Source: Mauremys mutica
Taxonomy: Eukaryota > Chordata > Testudines > Geoemydidae
DNA: 64,000 nt
Assembly: GCF_020497125.1 (NCBI RefSeq)
Contig: NC_059079.1
Location: 14,899,553 to 14,963,552 of the forward strand
Direction: 5' to 3'
Part shown: one piece after another, positions 33,110 through 44,963 of the stretch
How positions within the stretch are numbered: position 1 is the first letter of the stretch
Layout of the letters: every line of letters starts with the position of its first letter
Translations under genes and position numbers: made by a program
Notes under the pieces: generated by a model
What the model was told of the DNA's origin: nothing
Database searches by the model: none
Seen by the model: the letters and a program-made list of their open reading frames with translations, nothing else

Positions 33110-34060
33110 AGGGAGTGTGGTGGGATTCAGAAGCCAGGATTTAATAGGAGCTTGAGCCTAATTAGGCCACTGGGTGGCACCTGAAGGGGAGTTAGGAATA
33201 ATTGGTGATCAAACCCAGGTAGCAGGAGCTGGGCCTTCACCAAGAAGGGAGGACAAGGTAGTGGGAAAAGGCCAGGCAGGAGACCCCTGAGAACAGTAGT
33301 TGGCAGTTTTCTCTCTTTGGCTAAAGGCGGAGAGACGCCGGAGGTAGGTTGTCCTGAGCTAGGAGGAAGCTGGAGGCAGTGACAGTAAAGTCTAAGTGGT
33401 GTTTGGATGGGGGAGGGGACTGCAGGGAGAGAGGGAAGAACTCTGCAGTCGCTCTCTTTGCACTAGAAAATTGAGATGCCTGGAAGATTGGAGGAAGCTC
33501 CTGTGGCTGACTGACACGAGCAGGACCTGGACCTCTGTGATGAAGCCCTGGGAGATGCTAACTGTTGCAAAGATCGCAGCAAGCAGCTGAGGAAAAGGCC
33601 TGAAGAAAGGCTAATAGTAGGACGGAGTCCAGGGGGGCAAGGGCAAGGTGTCTGATGGAGCAGACCATGGAAGCTCATCCTATGGCCACTGTATTCAAAC
33701 CCAGTGTAGATGGAGGGCCTGGGTTCCTGTGCCTGCCACTGGGAAAGTGGCACAGAGCCCTCCGATGTAAGGAGAGAAGAAGGAATTAGGACCCAGACAG
33801 AAGGACGTAAGGACTGCTGGGTCCAGAATCAGGGGCCGGAGATCTCACACAGGGTCTTGGAATTATTCATTGGACTTCCTCTTATTTTGGAAGGGATAGC
33901 ACTAAGCTGCAACCTGGCCAAAGGGCTGTCTCATGAAAAGAGACAGGGCTGGAGTGGCCGTTGACAGAGGGCTCCAGACATAAGAGATGCACCAGGCCTG
34001 GCAATGAAGGGTGTGTGCCAGTGGTGATTCCACCCTTCTACAGGGTGCTGGTCTAAACCT
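33110..34060. repeat. Suspected dispersed repeat, possibly LTR-type
   Basis: The purine-rich text ('gcctaattaggccactggg', 'ggagctgggccttcaccaag', 'gcctgggttcctgtgcctgc') resembles a dispersed reptile repeat that I recall but cannot name. No terminal repeats or domains were found. If it is not a repeat, it is simply unassigned. Confidence 0.25.
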
Positions 34061-35431
34061 CTTTGAACAGCCTAGGCATCCCTGATTGTTTAAAAATACA
34101 TTGAGTGCAGCAGTACACTTTAAGATCCCCCTCCCATTGTGAGGCAGCCACCTTAAAAACTCCAATCCCTCTCTAGTTTAAGATATTGGCTCATAACTTG
34201 CGCAGTAAACAGTCACACATGCCAAATTAAAACAATTCATTATTATTATTACTACAGCATAGCCTGCTTTTCTTGCTGCCTGCCTGTTTCATTCTTCACT
34301 GGCTTCTCCAAGCCCTCTCTAAACTCACCTGACTGACCAACTTGCTGCAACTTTTGTCTTTTAAAACAAGGAAGTGTGGCTGCCAAGCACTTCTCTCATA
34401 GCTCCACCATTAACTACAATTAAGGACTCTGAAACCAGCATGACTGTATTCTAGCCAATGCGTTTGTGTTTCAACCAGTGCCTCAATGATCAAATCCACA
34501 TCTTCTAAGTGCAGGCAGAACACTGGGTTGTAAACGCCATGCAGATTGCTTTGTGACCCATCCCCCTTGCTTTCTAAAGAAGCTTTTTAAAAAAATTCAC
34601 TAAAGTCACTTAACCAATATATTTAAACCTCAGACTGATGCAACTAATGTGTGCGTATGTGCTGAGTGGGCAGAATACTAGGATACACCCCCTTTACTTT
34701 TGTGTCTGAAGAGGGCTACAGAATTTCCCTCTTCCCACCAGAACCTGCCCATGCAGCTTCTGGAAAAAGCCAGAGGGGGTTGCTGCAGAGCAGTGAAAGC
34801 TGCAGTTTTCCCTTGGGGCTGAGCCTGCTCATTCAGCACTTTTCCTAATTTGTCTCCGCTGGTCCTGGAGCGATACCTATGCAGTTTTCATTGAGGATAT
34901 TTACCTGTTCCTGCATGGCCACAGGCCTGATTGTCCATGCAAACGGATGGACGCTCTGTCATTTGACTTCAATGAGGGCGGGACTGGTCCCAACTGCCAT
35001 TCCTACTAATATTGGCCCCCATCCGCACAAACTCTTAAGCATGTGCCTAACTGTGAGCATATGAATAGTCTCATTGACTTCAGTTGACTACTCATGCGTA
35101 AGGGTGTGCTAATGTTAAGTGTTTTGCTGGACTGGGGCCATTAGGAGCCAGATTCTCTTCTTGGTTGTACATTTAAAGGGTTTTCTGTAGGGATGGTCAC
35201 AAACTTCCCCTTAAAACTTTTTTTCAATGGAAAACTGAGTTTCTGACCAAATGAAAAATTTTGCAAAAAGTGTCACAGGAGGGTGAAGTACTTGTAATGG
35301 GGCAGGAGACCTCATTTTCAGACCAGCCCTAGGTCTTCCTTCATGTCACAGGAACAGAATATGACCCTAAAAGTACAGAGGAGTGAGAGAAAACATGAGC
35401 TGTGTTAACTGTAGGTGACTAGCCCTTATTA
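34061..35431. other. Unassigned non-coding stretch
   Basis: No gene recognised. 34925-35140 contains 'cattgacttcagttgact' type palindromic units. Confidence 0.35.
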
Positions 35432-35553
35432 ACTCGTAAGCTCTTTGGGGCATGGCTATCTCTTGCTCTGTGCTTGGGCAGCACCTCGAGCAGTGGGGTC
35501 ATGATCTATGACTGGGGTTCCTTGGTGCTACCGTAATACACATAATAAATAAA
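35432..35553 (+). mobile_element. L2-like LINE 3' tail
   Basis: 'cgtaagctctttggggcatg', 'tcttgctctgtgcttgggca', 'gcacctcgagcagtggggtc', 'atctatgactggggttcctt' and 'aataaataaa' end, the best preserved of four copies. Confidence 0.65.
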
Positions 35554-36548
35554 CTGTAGAAGAACACTACCAATACACTGCAGAAGCAAAAATTATGCTC
35601 CTCTATACTAATGAAATGACAAGACATTGAGCTATGGTGCAACACTTCGGCATCAGAGAATGAATATGAGTGTCTGCCTTAACCATTGAACCCTGAAAGG
35701 TCCAATTAAAACCTCATGAAAATTGTTCAGTGATGTTTGAATATGTGTTTTTAAAAAAAAAAAAAGCTTCATAGCTCAGCTTTATGAGCGTGTATGGCTT
35801 CTACGATTTCTGAAAACTTTAGTGTATTTTTATGAATGTCAAGTATTCTAAATTATTTAGCAAATTGTGTGCTTTTTTCCCCTCCCCTTCTCTAAGCTTT
35901 CACCATTGCTTATAACCCAAACCACAAATAAAGCATTAAAATTATTGATGTGAGCTAAGCAGGAGGGCAGTTGCCAAAAATAGCAGTATTCACTCAGGCT
36001 CATTCTATGTAGCTCTGGAAAAATTATTCCCAAAGCTGCAGCAAAGATCACATTTTTTCCTTTCTTCACTAATAGCAAAAATATTACCTTTCAAGTGCTC
36101 TGTTATTCCTGCAGCTGGGGGATAACCAGGTTGAATGATGCTTGAGGTAGCTACATTAGCAAGGCCTGCCAATCCAGCCTTCTGGTAATAAATTGAGAGA
36201 TTTATTAAGCCCCTCTCTCTTGCTCCCTTTTTTTTTTGTATGGCAGGAATAGATTTTCTTTCATGAGAAAGCAAACTATATAGATGAACGAATGAAATCC
36301 CTTATTTTTGACCTAACTGAGCTGTAGGAACTTTATTTCATGTTCTTTACACTTAATGAGGTACATGAGAGCAACTTTAGTACATGTTGGGTCTCTGAGC
36401 AATGGTGTATTTTTTTTTCAATAGAAGTTTGTAGTCCAGCTTTGCTATGAATTTAACTGAACAAGAGATGGGCCCAGAGATTCAGAAACCTCTGAGGATG
36501 GAAAAGAGGATCTACTCCTTGTAATACCTTGTCTTTCTGTAGCATCTG
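35554..36548. other. Unassigned non-coding stretch
   Basis: AT-rich, no gene recognised. Poly-A and poly-T runs occur near 35751-35765 and 36229-36238. Confidence 0.4.
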
Positions 36549-36829
36549 TGAGGGTATGTCTACGCTGGTTGGGAGGTGCGATTCCCAGCGCTGGTAGATG
36601 GATGTGCGCTAGCTCATAGCCGTATGGACATTGCTGCATGGGCGGCAGCACAGCCTCGCCACCCCAGTGCAAGCCCAACTGACCCCTTGGGTCTGAGCTT
36701 GGGTGGCTAGCCTGAGCCACGCTGCCACGTCCACGCTGCTCTTTTTAGCACGCTAGCTCAAGCAGAGCTCATGTGAGCCTATTTGTGCTGGGAATCACAT
36801 TTCCCAGCTGCAGCGTAGACAAACCCTGA
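36549..36829. mobile_element. PIF/Harbinger MITE with TGA duplication
   Basis: The element spans 36552-36826 (275 bp). It begins 'gggtatgtctacgctg' and ends 'cagcgtagacaaaccc', inverted at 15 of 16 positions, flanked by 'tga' on both sides (36549-36551, 36827-36829). The interior holds mirrored 'gattcccagcgct' and 'tgctgggaatcac' blocks and 'gctagctc' motifs shared with 15377-15615. Confidence 0.88.
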
Positions 36830-37189
36830 GTGTTACAAGAACGAAGGTCTTAGGAATGGTTCTCCAACTCCTGCCGGCAGAGGCACTTCCCCAACCACCA
36901 CAGCCCACGTGGTGGGAGCTGCAAGAGGCATTATGCCGATCTAAGGGGAAGAGGAAGCATGAGTCAGAATGGCCCATGCTACACACAATACTGTGCACAC
37001 ACTCCACTGTGCCAGGCCCACTCTTCTGGCTGGAGCAGAGGAGCAATTACAGCCTCGCCCTCTCCCCTCCTTCTGGACAGGTAGCACAATTGCTGACATT
37101 AGCCGTGGCCAGCTCTTGTATTTGGGGAGCGAGGCCCAGTCTAGCCCTAATAATAGCAAGCCTGTCAAGACTCCTGTGAGCTGGGCAGC
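36830..37189. other. Unassigned non-coding stretch
   Basis: No gene recognised; overlapping open frames on both strands have no domain. Confidence 0.35.
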
Positions 37190-37300
37190 TGATAGTTAAA
37201 CTGAGGTACAGGGAGCAGTAGTGACTTGTGCAAGGTTACTCAGTGAGTCACGGGCAGGGCTGGAGACAGAGCCCAGGAGTCCTTTTGTGGCGGGACACAG
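37190..37300 (-). mobile_element. MIR SINE fragment
   Basis: 'aactgaggtacagggagcag', 'agtgacttgtgcaaggttac', 'tcagtgagtcacgggcaggg' and 'cagagcccaggagtcctttt' follow MIR in reverse. Confidence 0.72.
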
Positions 37301-37361
37301 TGGGACCGTAGGAGACACTGAAAGAGAAGTGGTATTGTTGAGAAAGCAACAATAAGGAAGA

Positions 37362-37388
37362 GGGGGGGGGGAGACCATGGGGGGGGGG
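37362..37388 (+). repeat. Two G10 runs
   Basis: G runs of ten at 37362-37371 and about 37379-37388, separated by 'agaccat'. Confidence 0.9.
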
Positions 37389-37633
37389 AGGGCTGGAGGA
37401 AAGAAGAGCAGAAAATACATACCGAAGTTTCCAAAATGGCTTTCCTTAAAGGAAAAACCAGCAAGGGGTGGACATGGCATTTACAAGAACCTCTCCTCAA
37501 TATGCACAGCTCTCATTGGTGAGGAGAGGCATGTTTTGCCTGCTGTGAATGTGACAGGCTGTTGTGGTGCTGGACAGTGCTACTTACCTGCACTTAGTCA
37601 AAGCACAAAGGCTCAGAGGAATAACTGATGCTC

Positions 37634-39033
37634 CAAGTGAATTTAGCAGCAAAGAGTCCTGTGGCACCTTATAGACTAACAGACGTTTTGCAGCATGAGC
37701 TTTCGTGGTGAATACCCACTTCATCGGATGCAAGTAGTGGAAATTTCCAGGGGCAGGTATATAAGCAAGCAAGAAGCAAGCTAGAGATAACGAGGTTAGT
37801 TCAATCAGGGAGGATGAGGCCCTGTTCTAGCAGCTGAGGTGTGAAAACCAAGGGAGGAAAAACTGGTTCTGTAGTTGGCAAGCCATTCACAGTCTTTGTT
37901 TAATCCTGAGCTGATGGTATCAAATTTGCAGATGAACTGAAGCTCAGCAGTTTCTCTTTGAAGTCTAGTCCTGAAGGTTTTTTTGCTGCAGAATGGCCAC
38001 CTGAAGATCTGCTATTGTGGGGCCAGGGAGGTTGAAGTGTTCTCCTACAGGTTTTTGTATATTGCCATTCCTAATATCTGATTTGTGTCCATTTATCCTT
38101 TTCCTTAGAGACTGTCCAGTTTGGCCGATGTACATAGCAGAGGGGCATTGCTGGCATATGATGGCGTATATTACATTGGTGGACGTGCAGGTGAATGAAC
38201 CGGTGATGGTGTGGCTGATCTGGTTAGGTCCTGTGATGGTGTCGCTGGTGTAGATATGTGGGCAGAGTTGGCATCGAGGTTTGTTGCATGGGTTGGTTCC
38301 TGAGCTAGAGTTACTATGGTGCAGTGTGCAGTTACTGGTGAGAATATGCTTCAGGTTGGCAGGTTGTCTGTGGGTGAGGACTGGCCTGCCACCCAAGGCC
38401 TGTGAAAGTGTGGGATCATTGTCCAGGATGGGTTGTAGATCCCTGATGATGCATTGGAGGGGTTTTAGCTGGGGATTGTATGTGATGGCCAGTGGAGTCC
38501 TGTTTGTTTCTTTCTTGGGTTTGTCTTGCAGTAGGAGGCTTCTGGGTACACGTCTGGCTCTGTTGATCTGTTTCCTTATTTCCTCGTGCGGGTACTGTAG
38601 TTTTGAGAATGCTTGGTGGAGATTTTGTAGGTATTGGTCTCTGTCTGCGGGGTTAGAGCAGATGCGGTTGTACCTCAGTGCTTGGCTGTAGACAATGGAT
38701 CTTGTGGTGTGCCCGGGATGGAAGCTGGAGGCATGAAGGTAGGCATAGCAGTCGGTAGGTTTTCGGTATAGGGTGGTGTTAATGTGACCATCACTTATTT
38801 GCACCATGGTGTCTAGGAAGTGGACCTCCTGTGTAGATTGGTCCAGGCTGAGGTTGATGGTGGGGTGGAAGCTGTTAAAATCGTGGTGGAATTTTTTGCA
38901 TCCAACGAAGTGGGTATTCACCCACGAAAGCTCATGCTGCAAAACGTCTGTTAGTCTATAAGGTGCCACAGGATTCTTTGCTGCTTTTACAGATCCAGCC
39001 TAACACGGCTACCCCTCTGACAAGTGAATTTAG
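37634..39033 (-). mobile_element. Penelope-like retroelement, 5'-truncated, inverted tail, exact TSD
   Basis: The element occupies about 37646-39020, oriented on the minus strand. It is flanked by an exact 12-13 bp duplication, 'caagtgaatttag' (37634-37646 and 39021-39033). It carries a C-terminal RT/GIY-YIG coding part. The 3' tail (37646-37734) recurs in inverted orientation at the 5' end (38898-38984), followed there by the rest of the tail to 'acacggctacccctctga'. Inverted terminal copies are known from Penelope-like elements. The 3' end lacks the last roughly 36 bases that the inverted copy still has. The exact duplication and a single frameshift indicate a recent insertion. The tail is the same as in 55968-56092. 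Confidence 0.93.
37805..38910 (-). pseudogene. Penelope-like protein, C-terminal RT plus GIY-YIG endonuclease, frameshifted
   Basis: The minus-strand frame is open from 38969 to 37965, but its first 16 or so codons come from the inverted tail and are not native. The body starts near 38910. The N-terminal part ('HPTINLSLDQS', 'VHFLDT', 'TLYRKPTD', 'YLHASSFHPGHTTRSIVYSQ', 'ALRYNRICS') is the region after the RT catalytic motif in Penelope-like proteins. Next is a cysteine cluster (NPCNKPRCQLCP) and the GIY-YIG nuclease: 'VIYAIICQQC', 'MYIGQTGQSLRKRINGH' and the downstream glutamate in 'VGEHF'. The catalytic RT aspartates are absent through 5' truncation. The frame breaks at an A7 run (T7 on the plus strand, 37978-37984); past it the C-terminus stays open in a shifted frame down to a stop at 37805. 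The protein would target DNA for retrotransposition in intact elements; this copy is dead. Confidence 0.92.
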
Positions 39034-39034
39034 G

Positions 39035-39132
39035 GAGGGAAGGTGGCCCAGGATTGGGAGCTGCGAGATCTGGATTCTATCCCCAGCTCTCCCTCCAATA
39101 TTCTGTGTATCTCTTTGGGCAAGTCACCAACC
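39035..39132 (+). mobile_element. MIR SINE, left segment
   Basis: 'ggtggcccaggattgggagc', 'gagatctggattctatcccc' and 'tctttgggcaagtcacc' form a forward MIR. It stops where CR1 begins and resumes at 39773. Confidence 0.7.
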
Positions 39133-39772
39133 TTAGAGTTGGGTTGGAAGGGACCGCAGGAGGTCATCTAGTCCAACCCCCTGCTCAAAGCAGGACCAAT
39201 CCCTAACTACATCATCCCAGCCAGGGCTTTGTCAAGCCTGACCTTAAAAACTTCTAAGGAAGGAGATTCCACCACCTCCCTTGGTAACCCATTCCAGTGC
39301 TTCACCACCCTCCTAGTGAAAAAGTTTTTCCTAATATCCAACCTAAACTTCCCCCACTGCAACTTGAGACCATTGCTCCTTGTTCTGTCATCTGCTACCA
39401 CTGAGAACAGTCTAGATCCATCCTCTTTGGAACCCCTTTTCAGGTAGTTGAAAGCAGCTATCAAATCCACCCCACCCAAATCATTCTTCTCTTCTGCAGA
39501 CTAAACAATCTCAGTTCCCTCAGCCTCTCCTCAGAAGTCATGTGCTTCAGCCCCCTAATCATTTTTGTTGCCCTCCGCTGGACTCTCTCCAATTTTTCCA
39601 CATCCCTCTTGTAGTGTGGGTCCCAAAACTGGACACAGTTCTCCAGATGAGGCCTCACCAATGTCGAATACAGGGGAATGATCACGTCCCTCAATCTGGC
39701 AATGCCCCTACTTATACAGCCCAAAATGCCATTAGCCTTCTTGGCAACAAGGGCACACTGTCGACTCATATC
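39133..39772 (-). mobile_element. CR1 LINE 3' portion inserted in a MIR
   Basis: Minus strand. The C-terminus of CR1 ORF2 is clear: '[20 protein letters not shown]', '[20 protein letters not shown]', '[20 protein letters not shown]' in one frame (39775-39461), then after a frameshift near 39475 '[10 protein letters not shown]', '[20 protein letters not shown]' and '[20 protein letters not shown]' (39479-39207). The 3' UTR follows: 'gattggtcctgctttgagca', 'gggggttggactagatgacc', 'cccttccaaccc'. This subfamily's tail is the one copied by the SINE at 44964. The preserved reading suggests moderate age. Confidence 0.93.
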
Positions 39773-39860
39773 CATACTTCTCTGTGCCTCTTGTCCCCCA
39801 TCTGCAATATGGCAACTAAAATGCTCCTATATCTCATAGGAAGGTTGGGATTTTCAGTAC
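39773..39860 (+). mobile_element. MIR SINE, right segment
   Basis: 'acttctctgtgcctcttgtc' and 'ccccatctgcaatatggcaa' continue the MIR consensus from the point reached at 39132, showing that CR1 inserted into this MIR. Confidence 0.72.
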
Positions 39861-41618
39861 TTTGAGATCCGCAGACAGAAGGTGCAGTAGAAGTATAATT
39901 AATCTTTGATTGCCTTGCAATTGAACTATCATCTGCACTTACATTGATTAGGACCTCAATTTTAAAGTCTATTCCTCAAGTCCTCATACTTCAGAGTATA
40001 AGTTGATTACTAGCTAGGGTAATGAAGAAACCTCCTACACTGGCAGAACTAGATGCATCATGGGGGTGTTCCTCTTAAGCATCAGCTGCTGTCAGAAACA
40101 GGGTACCAGAATTGATGGACATTTGCCTGTTCTGTTTTGGCAAGATCTATGGACCTGATTCTTCTGCTGAAGTCAACTGGAGTTTTGCTATTGACTTCAG
40201 GGAACCCTTTGGCTCGTTGCTTGAACACAACGTGTCACTTCCTTGGTCACTGCCACATCCTGGGCAACATGTTTAGGGTTCTATACACAAGGCCAGTGAT
40301 CAATTCTACCCTGGGTCTGTGGGTGAGAATTTACCCTTGGAGAAGAGTAGCAGCCAACAGAAGAGATGGGAAGAATTTACTGGATGGGGACCACAAAGGT
40401 TGCCGAAATGAGCACGAAGGGAAATGGTGCAGCCTTGGAGCAAAGCTAAGCTCAAAACCCAAGAAACCCAGTTGCAATAAAGGAGATGTCCGAACCAGGG
40501 AGAGAGACCTGCCTCCAGGCTCTGCTGCCAGACGGCAAGGAAAGAAACACATGCACATCATTGTTGTGGGAGTTTTTTCTCATTAGATCAAAAGGACAAC
40601 AGCACTGCAATCTGTTGCTTGGAAAGAAAACGCAGCAGAGAGGAGGAGGAGGAGGATACACATGTGGGTAGAAAGACACCTCTTGGAAAAACAGCCAAGG
40701 AAAGATTCTGGGAGAAATATCTTGCCAAGTGGATCAGACAAGTCATCATGCAGTAAAAGAAAGGAGAAAGTACAGGAGTGGGCGACGGACAGGCACCTTA
40801 CTGCATGTTGATTGTGGCACAGCCTCCATTAGTCCTTCCTTCATGCACCCACTCAAGTGCTACGAGTCAGCTGTGACAAGCAAGATATCGCTTATTTGGA
40901 TTGGCTACTTAGAGTAACAAAACTGCTGCCTCAAAATGCAGACTGACTGCACAATAGATACTAGATAGATGAAGGAGGAAGAAACAATAGTAAATTGGTG
41001 TTACAAGACTTAATTTGTCCTCCCTGCAGCTTTTTGCTGCACAGAACCGTAGCTGGTTTTTTTTCTCTTGGGATTTAAAAACTCTTCTGCTTTTGCCACC
41101 AGAGATTATAAACCCCATGCCTTATAGCTATTACTTTCTCAGGCTATATACATAAATCCTAGTAAATGTAATCCATAGCTATGGTCTCCTGGGACTTGGA
41201 GGCTCTGAATGCTCTCCATGTTCCTCTTAATTGCCATGAGACTTCACACCCAAGTTTAAAATACGTCCAAGAATTTAGCAATTTGACCCTTAACAGCCCA
41301 ACAATGCCCCATTCGGTCTCAGTAATCTCAAACGTTTTAGTCAAAGGTTCTCATTGAGGGCTAGTGTCTAAAACAAATCTGAAGTTTGTAAAGCAAGCAG
41401 TCTGTTAGGCATTGGCCTAAAGCTAGGAGAAATTTTGTAAAAAGTGGCAAACACACTGTTTATTCCTGATCCATAACTCAGAAATACCTTGTGTGCTTAA
41501 CCTCAAATATCTAAAAATAAATCTTCCTTTGCAAGAGACTACACATTAAGCATTTCAGGTGAGAAGGAGCTATTTTTCAGAAAGCCTGAGGCCGAATGGT
41601 TCAAATCCACTTCACAAA
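39861..41618. other. Unassigned non-coding stretch
   Basis: No gene recognised. The 149-codon frame at 40137-40586 begins in a palindromic-repeat arm ('gctgaagtcaactggag...attgacttcag', about 40165-40200) and has no domain. A GGA run lies at 40641-40653. Confidence 0.4.
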
Positions 41619-43741
41619 GGGTACGTCTACACTACGGGATTATTCCGAATTTACATAAACCGGTTTAACAAAACAGATTGTATAAAATCGAGTGTGCGCG
41701 GCCACACTAAACACATTAAATCGGTGGTGTGCGTCCACGGTCCGAGGCTAGCGTCGATTTCTGGAGCATTGCACTGTGGGTAGCTATTCCGTAGCTATCC
41801 CATAGTTCCCGCAGCCTCCCCCGCCCCTTGGAATTTCCAGGTTTCCTGATGCGGCAAAAATCATTGTCGCGGGTGGTTCTGGGTAAATGTCGTCAGTCAC
41901 TCCTTCCGCTGGGAAAGCAACGGCAGACAAGCATTTCGTGCCTTTTTTCCCTGGATTGCCCTGGCAGATGCCATAGCATGGCAATCATGGAGCCTGTTTA
42001 GCCTTTTGTGACTGTCACCGTATGTGTACTAGATGCCGCTCATAGAGGCGATTCAGCAGCGCTACACAGCAGCATGCTTTTGCTTTTGCATGATAGCAGA
42101 GATGGTTACCAGCCATATTGTACCATCTACCATACCATAAATTGGTAATAAGATGATCGTGGCTACCAGTCCTTTTGCACTGCACCATTTGCTGCTGTCA
42201 TAAGTGCCCCTGGCTGAGATCAGCCAGGAGCGCAAAAGCCAAAATTGGGAATGACTCCCTGAGTCAATCCCTCCTTTTTGGTATCTAAAAATAGAATCAG
42301 TCCTGCCTAGAATATGGGCAAGTGTACTAGAGAACCACTGTATCATAGAACCAGAGAGCACAGCTGCTCTGTGTCAGATCCTGCAGAAATTATGAGCTGT
42401 ATGCTATTCACAGGGGGTGCTCCTGCAACAACCCCACCTGTTGATTCCGTTCTTCCCCCAGCCTTCCTGGGCTACCGTAGCATTGTCCCCCCACTTGTGT
42501 GATGAAGTAATAAAGAATGCAGGAATAAGACACAGTGACTTGTTAGTGAGATATGAGTGGAAGGCAGCCTCCAGCTGCTATGATAGTCCAGACAGGACAG
42601 TAAGGAGTGTGGAGGAGAGGAGCCCAGCATCCCTCTGCTAGTCCAGGGGCAATTGAATCTTTTCTTTACACATGAAGGGTGGGGGCTGATGGAGCTCAGC
42701 CCCCTGTTGCTATGATGACGATGGTTATCAGCCATACTGTACCATCTACCATGAAAAATTAGGACCAGGTGCCCTTGATTGACCTTACCGATGCTAGTCA
42801 GCATGGTTACCAGTCCTTTTACACTGCCCCATGTGCCAATAGGCTGATGATGAGGATGGATACCAGTCATATTGTACCATCAGCCATCCATGGCGTGGGG
42901 GAAGCAAGGATGTTGGTGTTGAGTGCTGCACCATCGCGTCTATCTGCAGCATTCAGTAAAGATAGGGTGACATGTAAAAGAGTCAAGAGAGGATTGTTTT
43001 CCCTTTCACTTCTGGGGATGGGTGGGGGGGTACGTAAATTGCCTAGCTATGCCCTGACCCACCGCGGACACTGTTTTTGACCCTAGAAGCATTTGGAGCT
43101 CAGCCAAGAATGCAAATGCTTTTCAGAGACTGCAGGAACTGTGGGATAGCTTGAGTCCTCCAGTCCATGAGCGTCCATTTGATTCTTTGGCTTTCCGTTA
43201 CGCTTGTCACGCAGCAGTGCGCTGAGTCCCTGCTATGGCATCTGTCTGGAGATTTTTAAAAAATGATTTTGAATTTCGTCTTCTGTAACGGAGCGCTGAT
43301 AGAACAGATTTGCCTGCCCTTACAGCGATCACGTCCGCATCGTCCATGTGGGAGCTCTTTCTTTATTTTGATTTTTAACTGCATCACCACACGTGCTGAT
43401 CGGAGCTCCACGCTGGGCAAACAGGAAATATTCAAAAGTTCGCGGGGCTTTTCCTGTCTACCTGGCCACTGCATCCGAGTTCAGATTGCTGTCCAGAGCG
43501 GTCAGTGGTGCACTGTGGGATACCACCCGGAGGCCAATACCGTCGATCTGCGGCCACACTAACCCTAATCCGATATGGTAATACCGATATTAGTGCTGCT
43601 ACTCTCGTTAGGGAGGAATACAGAAACCGGTTTAAAGAGCCCTTTATACCGATATAAAGGGCCTCTTAGTGTGGACGGGTGTGGCGTTAAATCGGTTTTC
43701 CGCTCCTAAAACCAGTTTAAACGCCTAGTGTAGACCAGGCC
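41619..43741. mobile_element. 2.1-kb non-autonomous PIF/Harbinger-type element
   Basis: It begins 'gggtacgtctacactacggg' and ends 'cgcctagtgtagaccaggcc'; the ends are inverted (12 of 16 in the terminal bases). Subterminal blocks 'aaaccggtttaacaaaac', 'aaatcggtggtgtgcg' and on the right 'aaccggtttaaagagccct', 'taaatcggttttccgctcc', 'accagtttaaacgcc' are also mirrored. The interior has 'gcactgtgggtagctat' on the left and 'gcactgtgggataccacc' on the right, and three diverged copies of a roughly 34-bp unit at 42101, 42719 and 42855. No long transposase frame exists. A clean 3-bp duplication could not be established. I recall this as an abundant turtle Harbinger family. Confidence 0.82.
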
Positions 43742-44963
43742 TATGAAAACTCTTGCAACCTTAGCTATGGAGTCAGTATTATGGCTTTGTAATAGTGGTG
43801 AATATCAAAGGCAGAGAGACAATCCAGGCTGATTTCCAGATTCCGTGTTTTCAGTTAGAAAAATCCTCTCTTGACTTGTAAACTCAACACTTTTCATACA
43901 AATGTCTAGATACTTGAAATGCCTATGGAACGCCAGATGTTTGTTTTCATTGTCACTTCTCAGAGAAAAGCCAGGCTTTAAAGACTTGAGAAGCAGTTGA
44001 TCAAAAGCACCATGAAACATGAATGGGTAGGAAAATAGGACTATTTGCTAGATACTGAACTTCTTTAGGAAAAATGTAGCCATGAGCCTTTGAGTCACAA
44101 AGTTTGAATTTGGCTCTGAACTACCTACACCCAGTTCAGAGTGTTCTGATCCTGGTTTTTGATTCAGCTCACAAGACTTAAGCATATGTGAACCTGTAGC
44201 TTTGTTTTCAGGTGTAGCTAGGGTAAGAGAGAAATTGGAAGAGGAAAAGGTATTAGCTAATTCCTTCATTACCTTTTGTTCCTTAAGAAGGTATTGCAGG
44301 CAGCCTGGCTGGGGTAACATTTCTCTACCTCTGTTCATGAGAGCTAGGAGAAGCAGGTCTATTTATTTTGGTTTCAGTAATGGCAAACCAACCTCTCAAA
44401 TGATCATAACCTTCCTTTCCCCCCCAGCTCTAAACAGATAAAATTACTACTTAGAAAATTCCACCTAACCTTTAAGGCTCTCAGTCACAGCAGTAAATAC
44501 TACTGTGCTTCAGCAGAGCTTCTGCTTTTGCTAAACTGTATTATAAGCACCTTTTAATTACAGGGAATGCAGCCTGATGGGCATAGGAAGGGTTGACTCC
44601 CAGAGAACACATGATAACCAGGGCAGGGAGAGGCTGGTAAGGTTTGCTGAGTATTTTTTTTGGGCAGGAAAGAAAGGGCTTTGCAGAGATGATTAATAGT
44701 AAACAATGTTAATCTAAATAGATCTCTGACAGAAGACCTCACATTCCTTTAGCCCACTCTCCCCAAGTTATTTGGACATTAACCATTTCAGTTATGAGTG
44801 TAGCTAAACAAAGGATAAGAAATGCCCTTCCTAGAGGACAGTGATGGAAAATTGATATACTATTTTCATTGCTATTGTTTCACTGTTGCATTTGAAGGAA
44901 CGCAAGTTAATACACAGCGAGCCCCATTTGCCTCTGGCCTGCACTGCTTTTATCCGAGTGTAG
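43742..44963. other. Unassigned non-coding stretch
   Basis: No gene or repeat boundary recognised. Confidence 0.4.

Noticed and set aside
38281..38691. 136-codon plus-strand frame
   Set aside because: It is the antisense shadow of the Penelope-like coding sequence.
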